A model generated the notes under the pieces. The model was not told where the DNA came from, made no database searches, and saw only the letters and a list, made by a program, of their open reading frames with translations. A program made the translations under genes and the position numbers. Shown in pieces: positions 59,713 through 64,000 of a stretch of DNA of 64,000 nucleotides; the stretch's first letter is position 1; each line of letters begins with the position of its first letter. Origin of the DNA: Aromatoleum aromaticum EbN1 (GTDB lineage Bacteria > Pseudomonadota > Gammaproteobacteria > Burkholderiales > Rhodocyclaceae); NCBI RefSeq assembly GCF_000025965.1, contig NC_006513.1, positions 4,232,231 through 4,296,230 on the forward strand. The letters run 5' to 3'.

Positions 59713-62214
59713 TCAGGCATTGGCCGCACCTTTGTAGTCCTTGACCGCGTTGCGGAAGGCGATGGCGTGCTTGCCGATCCAGGTTCGCTCGTCTTCGGCG
59801 GGCGGCTTCTCGGGGGCGACGAGGATTCGGGTCCTGTCCGGCTGCTCGCGGTATTCCGGGATGAAGCAGACGCCGTGCGGGCCCATCACCTTGCCGTCGG
59901 CGCCGAGGTAGCGCTTGCGGGCGCATTCGATGCGGTGCTTCTTCTCGAGGGCGTTGATGAGCCGCGGCATGGGCGCCGGCTTGACGTTGATGCGGTTGCA
60001 CCAGGTGCGGTAGGCGTCGAACACGTCAGTGGCAATGGCGACGACGCCGGGCTTGATGCCTTCGATCGCGCCGGCGACGAACTCGCGGTAGAACCGCGTG
60101 GTGCTGTCGAGGGCGAGGTCTTGCAGGGCCGCCTTTGAGGCCGTCATCGGCGGTTTGGTGTGGGGGGTGAAGTCGCCGAGCGGTAGATCAAGCAGGTGGG
60201 CGTGCAGGGCGGCGATGCCGCCTTCTTCGATCTCCCTTTTCACCGCGCGATAGAAGTCTTCCGGCTGAGGGGCGTAGGGCGTTCTGACTACCAGATGCCG
60301 GCGGTCGTCGTCCTCAAGGACGATCGGCATTTCCTCGTTGGAGTTGAAGACGATGTTGACATGGTTCTTCTCCTCGTATGCGTTGACGAACTTGGGGTCG
60401 ACGTACACGGTTTCGCCGGTGACGAGTTCCTTGAGCGCGTTCTTGACCTGGTAGAGCTCCTGCCGGGCGACGACTTCTTCGGCAAGGATGAAGAGCCGGC
60501 TGGCGAGCCAGGTGTTGCGGTGGTTCTCGATCGCGGCCTGGTTGATGGTGAGGCCGTAGGGGCCGTAGATGCTCGAGATGGCCTTGAAGAACTGCGACTT
60601 GCCCGTGCCCTGCGGTCCGTGCATGACGACCGCGCTTTGCATTTTGGCGCCCGGGCGCTGGATCGGATACGCCAGCCACTTCATCAACCACTGGTAGACG
60701 GCGTCGGCGTTCTCCTCTGCACTGCAGAGGTAGGCGAGGAGATCGATGAGCATCTCGCAGCAGCCCGCCTTTGGCTTTGTCGGCCAGCCGGCATAGGTGT
60801 TGCAGGTGATCTTGCGATCCTTCTCGGTCGGGTCGAAGCCGACGTTGTCCAGGCGAACAATGGCCTTGGTCGGGTGCTCCATCCATCGCCGGTGCAATTC
60901 GCGGCTGATGCAGATGTTCCGCATGCCCGCGAGCGGGACGATCATCCGCTCTTGGCGATCGAAGACGGCTTCCTTCTCGCCGTAGATCAGGGCGAAGCGC
61001 TCGAGCAGCTCGTCGAGGGTCTCGATCGGCCGCAGGGCGGGTTTCCCCTCTCCCCCAGGTTGAGGAGCAGCGGCGGCCGAGGTGGGGGCTTGCCACCCGA
61101 CGGTGCGCAGGGCTTCTTCGACCTGCGCGCGGACGATGGGGAGGCCTTCGGCCAGGTGCAGGTCGTTGTAGTCGGTGATCTTGTGGCCCTGGGCCTGGAA
61201 CTTGGCCCAGCGACCCTCTTCGTCGACGAACTTCGCCGCGACGTGGCGACCGCCGACCGCAACGGCGGCGGACGATGCGCGGGTCACGCCGGCGTTTTCG
61301 CAGCGGTGCGGCTTGCTGCAGGCGGGGCAGTCGGCGCCGTCGGCGATCCGAACCGGGGCGCGGCATTCGCGGCAGTGGCCGAACGAGTCGTCGTCGGCGC
61401 AAACGAGGATCTTCGCGCGCGGGTAGCGCTTGTGCAGCGCCTCGGCGACGGGCAGGAGGTTGCCGGCGTCGAAGGCGACCGCGACCGGCAGGCCGGTGGC
61501 TTCGTGGAGGCTCGCGGCGGTGGCGTAGCCTTCGGCGAGCAGCACGATCCACGTCGGCATGCCGATGAGGTGGAAGTGGCCGCGCTTCTCGATACCGGCC
61601 GGCCAGAATTCCTTGTCGCGCTCGATGCGCTTGATGCGGTCCGCGTGCAGCGCGCGCGAGAGGATGAACTGCAGGCCATGCACGCGGCCGGCCGCATCCA
61701 TCATCGGGATGCACATCGCGCTACCAATGGGCGTGGTGTAGGGCTTGCCCTGGTTGCCGTCCCACTCGAGCACGGCGCCGGCCGGGGCGAACCGCACGCC
61801 GTGGGCGCGGACGCCCTTGCGCGTGAGGTAGTCGATCTCGCCTTCGACCTGGCATTCGCGCCACTTCGCTTCGGCCTGCTCGGCGGCCCGGGCGGCGTCG
61901 GCGCGGCGCGCAGCATCGGCACGGCGGCGGTCTTCGGCGAGGCGAGCGCGGATCGCGGCCTTCTGGTCGTCGGTCAGCGAGCGTTTGGCGAGGGTGAGCT
62001 TCTGCGTGCCGTTGTCGTCGCCGCGCCAGATTCCGTAGGAGCCGACGAGGACCGTGTCGCCCCCGTCGAGCACGAGCTCGTGCACCGAGTACCAGCCGCG
62101 CTTTTCGCGGTCGCCCTCGACTTTGCAGCGCTGCATCTTGCCGACCACCAGGTGATCGAACTGCAGCCCCGCGCCGACGAGCTGGGTCATCACGTCATCG
62201 TAGTTCGTCGCCAT
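59713..62214 (-). CDS. Phage primase-helicase (Toprim plus SF3-type ATPase)
   Basis: An 833-residue replication protein. Residues about 60-160 hold a helical Ala/Arg-rich region. The Toprim domain lies near 200-330 (VLLAEGYATAASLHEATGLPVAVAFDAG, then CADDDS). It is interrupted by four Cys-rich positions (CRECRAP, CPACSKP) that may bind zinc. The helicase has Walker A GPQGTGKSQFF and the later VFNSNEEMPIVLEDDDRR, as in plasmid/phage DUF5906-like proteins. It should bind the iterons next to its 3' end and start DNA replication. Confidence 0.85.
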   Translation of the reverse strand: MATNYDDVMTQLVGAGLQFDHLVVGKMQRCKVEGDREKRGWYSVHELVLDGGDTVLVGSYGIWRGDDNGTQKLTLAKRSLTDDQKAAIRARLAEDRRRADAARRADAARAAEQAEAKWRECQVEGEIDYLTRKGVRAHGVRFAPAGAVLEWDGNQGKPYTTPIGSAMCIPMMDAAGRVHGLQFILSRALHADRIKRIERDKEFWPAGIEKRGHFHLIGMPTWIVLLAEGYATAASLHEATGLPVAVAFDAGNLLPVAEALHKRYPRAKILVCADDDSFGHCRECRAPVRIADGADCPACSKPHRCENAGVTRASSAAVAVGGRHVAAKFVDEEGRWAKFQAQGHKITDYNDLHLAEGLPIVRAQVEEALRTVGWQAPTSAAAAPQPGGEGKPALRPIETLDELLERFALIYGEKEAVFDRQERMIVPLAGMRNICISRELHRRWMEHPTKAIVRLDNVGFDPTEKDRKITCNTYAGWPTKPKAGCCEMLIDLLAYLCSAEENADAVYQWLMKWLAYPIQRPGAKMQSAVVMHGPQGTGKSQFFKAISSIYGPYGLTINQAAIENHRNTWLASRLFILAEEVVARQELYQVKNALKELVTGETVYVDPKFVNAYEEKNHVNIVFNSNEEMPIVLEDDDRRHLVVRTPYAPQPEDFYRAVKREIEEGGIAALHAHLLDLPLGDFTPHTKPPMTASKAALQDLALDSTTRFYREFVAGAIEGIKPGVVAIATDVFDAYRTWCNRINVKPAPMPRLINALEKKHRIECARKRYLGADGKVMGPHGVCFIPEYREQPDRTRILVAPEKPPAEDERTWIGKHAIAFRNAVKDYKGAANA

Positions 62215-62405
62215 CAGGCAGCCACCCGCATTTCAGTAGTTGCCCGCACCGCTACCTACCCCGAAAACTTGCCTCTCCGTACCCTTGTGTGCCGCTGATC
62301 CCCAGGGGCCCCCGTCCGGCAAATCGCCGTTCGACCGCGACCCATGCGGGAAACTGAAATCGAACCGAGATCGCGTCGCACCTCTCACCACAGGGGAGAT
62401 GGGGC

Positions 62406-62606
62406 TCATCGGGCGGCCCTCCTGCGCAACTCCCAGTCGTCACGGCAGTCGGCATCGCAGAACGCCGCGCCCTCGATCACCTCTTCGCAGTTGTGGCACA
62501 GACCGCACGCGACCGGCTCGTGTGACGTGCGCGAGCGCGCGGCTTCGATGGCGCGCGCCGTCTCCTGTTGCTCCCGCTCCGCGGCGAGGTCGGCGAAATC
62601 GGCCAT
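62406..62606 (-). CDS. Small zinc-finger protein, TraR/DksA-like
   Basis: A 66-residue protein starting MADFADLAAEREQQETARAIEAAR, with a later Cys-rich part (ACGLCHNCEEVIEGAAFCDADCRDDWE). It resembles short phage and conjugative TraR-type proteins with a four-Cys zinc finger that bind RNA polymerase. The Cys spacing is not exactly that of TraR, so this is tentative. Confidence 0.65.
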   Translation of the reverse strand: MADFADLAAEREQQETARAIEAARSRTSHEPVACGLCHNCEEVIEGAAFCDADCRDDWELRRRAAR

Positions 62607-62609
62607 GGG

Positions 62610-63119
62610 TTATCTCACTCGGCTAATCAGATGCGCGGCGAACGCCACGACGTTGAACAGCGCCTCGCGCGCCTCAGTGCGCTCGGTTGCCGACAGCCGG
62701 CGCCCGGCCTGCATCCGCGCCAGTGTCGGGCGTAGCTCGCGTTGCACCAGGCCGCCAAGCGCCGCGAACGCCTCGGCGTCATCGGCCGGCGCCCCGACCG
62801 CCTTGGCCTTCGGCGAACGCGGGATCGTCACGCAATCCGCCAGCGCTGCAACCTCGGCCACCGCCTCGCGGCTCTGCAGCGTCTCGATCACCTGCAGGAA
62901 CGCATGCACCGTTGGCGCATGGTCGTAACTCGTCGGCCCGAACTGATGCCGCAGCGACTGCGCGTTGCGATCGAGCAGCACCGCCAGCTCGTTGATGCCG
63001 CTGTGGATACCCGGCGTGCAAAACCGCTTCATCGCGCGGTGCAGCGCCTCCATCACCGGCGCGAAATCCACCTTGAGCAGCTCGCTGTGCGACTGCGGCC
63101 CACCATCATCGATCAGCAT
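62610..63119 (-). CDS. CII-like phage regulatory protein
   Basis: A 169-residue protein from ATG 63119. The segment MEALHRAMKRFCTPGIHSGINELAVLLDRNAQSLRHQFGPT resembles the phage CII/CP76-type regulators of P2-like and other phages, with a helix-turn-helix near the Asn-Ala-Gln-Ser-Leu. A long helical tail follows. It is the first gene of the leftward early operon and faces an operator-like array. In other phages such proteins promote lysogeny genes. Confidence 0.72.
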   Translation of the reverse strand: MLIDDGGPQSHSELLKVDFAPVMEALHRAMKRFCTPGIHSGINELAVLLDRNAQSLRHQFGPTSYDHAPTVHAFLQVIETLQSREAVAEVAALADCVTIPRSPKAKAVGAPADDAEAFAALGGLVQRELRPTLARMQAGRRLSATERTEAREALFNVVAFAAHLISRVR

Positions 63120-63135
63120 CAAAGGGTCCTACGGG

Positions 63136-63170
63136 GTGCAGGCAGACCTGCATACGATGCAGGCCTGCAC
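63136..63170. promoter_or_regulatory. Operator-like array of four CCTGCA heptamers
   Basis: GTGCAGG-CAGA-CCTGCAT-ACG-ATGCAGG-CCTGCAC is a symmetrical set of four half-sites. The middle CCTGCAT-ACG-ATGCAGG is a perfect palindrome. It lies in the divergent region between the CII-like gene (minus) and the gene at 63247 (plus), where a switch repressor would bind. Confidence 0.6.
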
Positions 63171-63186
63171 AGCGACAAAAGGGAGG

Positions 63187-63253
63187 CGCGCCCCATGCGA
63201 TTAGAATCGAGTTTCCACACCATCATCATCACCACAGGAGCACACCATGAACA
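63187..63253 (+). repeat. Duplicated promoter-leader block, copy 1
   Basis: GGCGCGCCCCATGCG is followed by TAGAAT, TTCCACA and then CATCACCACAGGAG before an ATGAAC start. A copy of the same arrangement lies at 63613-63685. The common TAGAAT at the same distance from both starts probably serves as the -10, and ACAGGAG is the ribosome site. Confidence 0.7.
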
Positions 63254-63633
63254 AACCGGAAAGCGAGAGGCTACTGGCCTTATTCGCCATCGCCCTCGTC
63301 AATCACTTGCCGCCGGATCTTTCCGCGCGGGTTGCCGCGCAACTCGACGAACTCGGGATGCTTGCAGCGCAGGACGGCGACACCAGCGTCGGAACATCCG
63401 CCAGAGAGCTTGCGAGCTTGCTGGCTGGAACGCTGGAGATGACGCGGCAAAATCGCCGCCGACACGCTCAACTTCAACGGCGGGCGGCGCAACGTGCTGC
63501 CGCTCGTCGGACAGAAACACCAGCTTCGAATACTTTTCGCTCATCTCAATTTCCTCCATCACGCCGATCAATGGCCCGGCGGTCGGCCTTGTGCTGCTCG
63601 CCACGTATCGGGCGGCGCGCCCCATGCGGATAG
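63247..63633 (+). CDS. Hypothetical phage protein, partly doubtful C-terminus
   Basis: A 128-residue frame from ATG 63247 with ACAGGAG eight bases upstream. The first 70 residues look genuine (NKPESERLLALFAIALVNHLPPDLSARVAAQLDELGML). The rest is Arg/Ser-rich (RRHAQLQRRAAQRAAARR), runs into the second promoter block and looks like frame-shifted or non-native sequence. A reverse-strand frame with MSEKYSKLVFLSDERQHV overlaps this half. No function is known. Confidence 0.45.
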   Translation: MNKPESERLLALFAIALVNHLPPDLSARVAAQLDELGMLAAQDGDTSVGTSARELASLLAGTLEMTRQNRRRHAQLQRRAAQRAAARRTETPASNTFRSSQFPPSRRSMARRSALCCSPRIGRRAPCG

Positions 63634-63685
63634 AATCGAAGCTCTCACACAACATATTCATCACCACAGGAGCGCGCCATGAACT
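63613..63685 (+). repeat. Duplicated promoter-leader block, copy 2
   Basis: The second copy shares GGCGCGCCCCATGCG, then ATAGAATCG, then CATCACCACAGGAG before an ATGAAC start. It differs from copy 1 mainly in the middle part. The two genes behind these copies have unrelated products, so only the control region is duplicated. Confidence 0.7.
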
Positions 63686-63999
63686 CAAAGGTTGTCCGAC
63701 TCACGGGAATGGTCTGGTACAAGCCGGAACATTACGACGCTGTCCTTCGGGTCATGTCCGACAGCAAGCAGCTCCCCAGAACGTTCCACGAATGGCGGAT
63801 GAAAGCCGAGACCGGCGAGAAGGTTCGCCGACGCGACGGGGAGATCGTGGTGCGCGCCTTCATCGACCCCGAAACGTTTCCCGACTGGTGTCGGGCGCGC
63901 GGCCTGAATATCGATGCCAAGGCACGCAATCTCTTCGCCGCGCTCGTTGCGAAAGAAACAGCAGAGCGCAGCCATGGAGAAGTCGGCGGTATCCACTGA
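63679..63999 (+). CDS. Hypothetical phage protein
   Basis: A 106-residue protein from ATG 63679 with ACAGGAG upstream, and a TGA at 63997-63999, so it is complete at the window edge. It reads MNSKVVRLTGMVWYKPEHYDAVLRVMSDSKQLPRTFHEWRMKAETGEKVRRRDGEIVVRAFIDPETFPDWCRARGLNID in shape: a compact alpha/beta fold with no named domain known to me. It is probably an early phage gene. Confidence 0.65.
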   Translation: MNSKVVRLTGMVWYKPEHYDAVLRVMSDSKQLPRTFHEWRMKAETGEKVRRRDGEIVVRAFIDPETFPDWCRARGLNIDAKARNLFAALVAKETAERSHGEVGGIH

Positions 64000-64000
64000 C

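Larger units (their letters stand above)
32735..64000. mobile_element. Prophage (lambda-like siphovirus gene order), right end outside window
   Basis: Terminase, gpW, portal, protease, decoration, capsid, tail tube, tape measure and lysis genes occur in order on the minus strand between 58.9 and 33.2 kb, with replication and regulatory genes at the right. The left boundary is inferred from the truncated tRNA-like sequence; the first clearly phage gene is at 33220. No integrase, transposase or repressor with a clear HTH is in view, so how it integrates is unknown. Its G+C is similar to the host except at the SieB-like gene. Confidence 0.88.

Noticed and set aside
59434..59729. Upstream part of the open frame 59157-59729 as coding sequence
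   Set aside because: The frame above GTG 59411 only reads the iterons (Cys-Gly-Met type repeats). A strong ribosome site sits at the GTG, so the start was placed there.
63299..63688. Minus-strand frame beginning MSEKYSKLVFLSDERQ as a gene
   Set aside because: It overlaps the plus-strand gene at 63247 and both repeated promoter blocks. No good ribosome site was found. It remains a minor possibility for the doubtful half of that gene.

Overview
The window looks like a high-G+C betaproteobacterial chromosome, most probably Rhodocyclales (Azoarcus/Aromatoleum/Thauera type). This rests on the gene content (pepA-holC, valS, moaC, PEP-CTERM proteins, prpE, a Gcr-type membrane protein) and on codon use; no 16S gene is present, so the genus is an inference.

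Bases 1-15,100 are housekeeping and surface genes. The pepA tail, holC and a small acidic protein come first. A minus-strand type I secretion operon follows (CAP/SCP-RTX substrate, PrtD-like ABC exporter, HlyD-like adaptor). Then come valS, tusA, a BepA-like M48 protease, moaC, a candidate structured small RNA, an alkylation-repair pair (ogt and an AlkA-like glycosylase), and a glycosyltransferase/acyltransferase pair. Bases 15,149-18,970 hold a wrecked sulfotransferase gene. It is frameshifted and split by an ISAs1-family element, which itself carries a group II intron whose reverse transcriptase has lost its catalytic core. Bases 19,300-22,000 hold two paralogous exported proteins, the first with a PEP-CTERM sorting tail and a sigma-54-type promoter. 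A ThiF-like/nitroreductase pair, vapBC, prpE, an AcuI/YhdH reductase, uup and a Gcr-type protein follow.

From about 32.7 kb to the right edge lies a prophage with a lambda-like siphovirus gene order, read mainly right to left. It has a CII-like regulator, a zinc-finger protein, a Toprim-helicase replication protein followed by an iteron cluster, terminase, a Mor-family activator, connector and portal, a first lysis cassette (lambda-type holin, GH19 endolysin), head genes, tail genes and a second lysis cassette (holin, GH24 lysozyme, Rz/Rz1). A SieB-like exclusion gene and a TGT/DpdA-like gene form an accessory island. No integrase is in the window, so the right end must lie outside it.

The most interesting signal is a 21-bp element present exactly three times in the prophage, each time 17 bp upstream of a degenerate -10 hexamer and each time at the head of a late transcription unit (connector/lysis, head, tail/lysis). 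Together with the Mor-family activator it looks like a phage late regulon. Other notable signals are the 12-copy iteron cluster beside the replication gene, an operator-like palindrome array between divergent early genes, an SOS-type box at the left edge, a truncated tRNA-like gene with its promoter, and a previously unannotated structured RNA after moaC.
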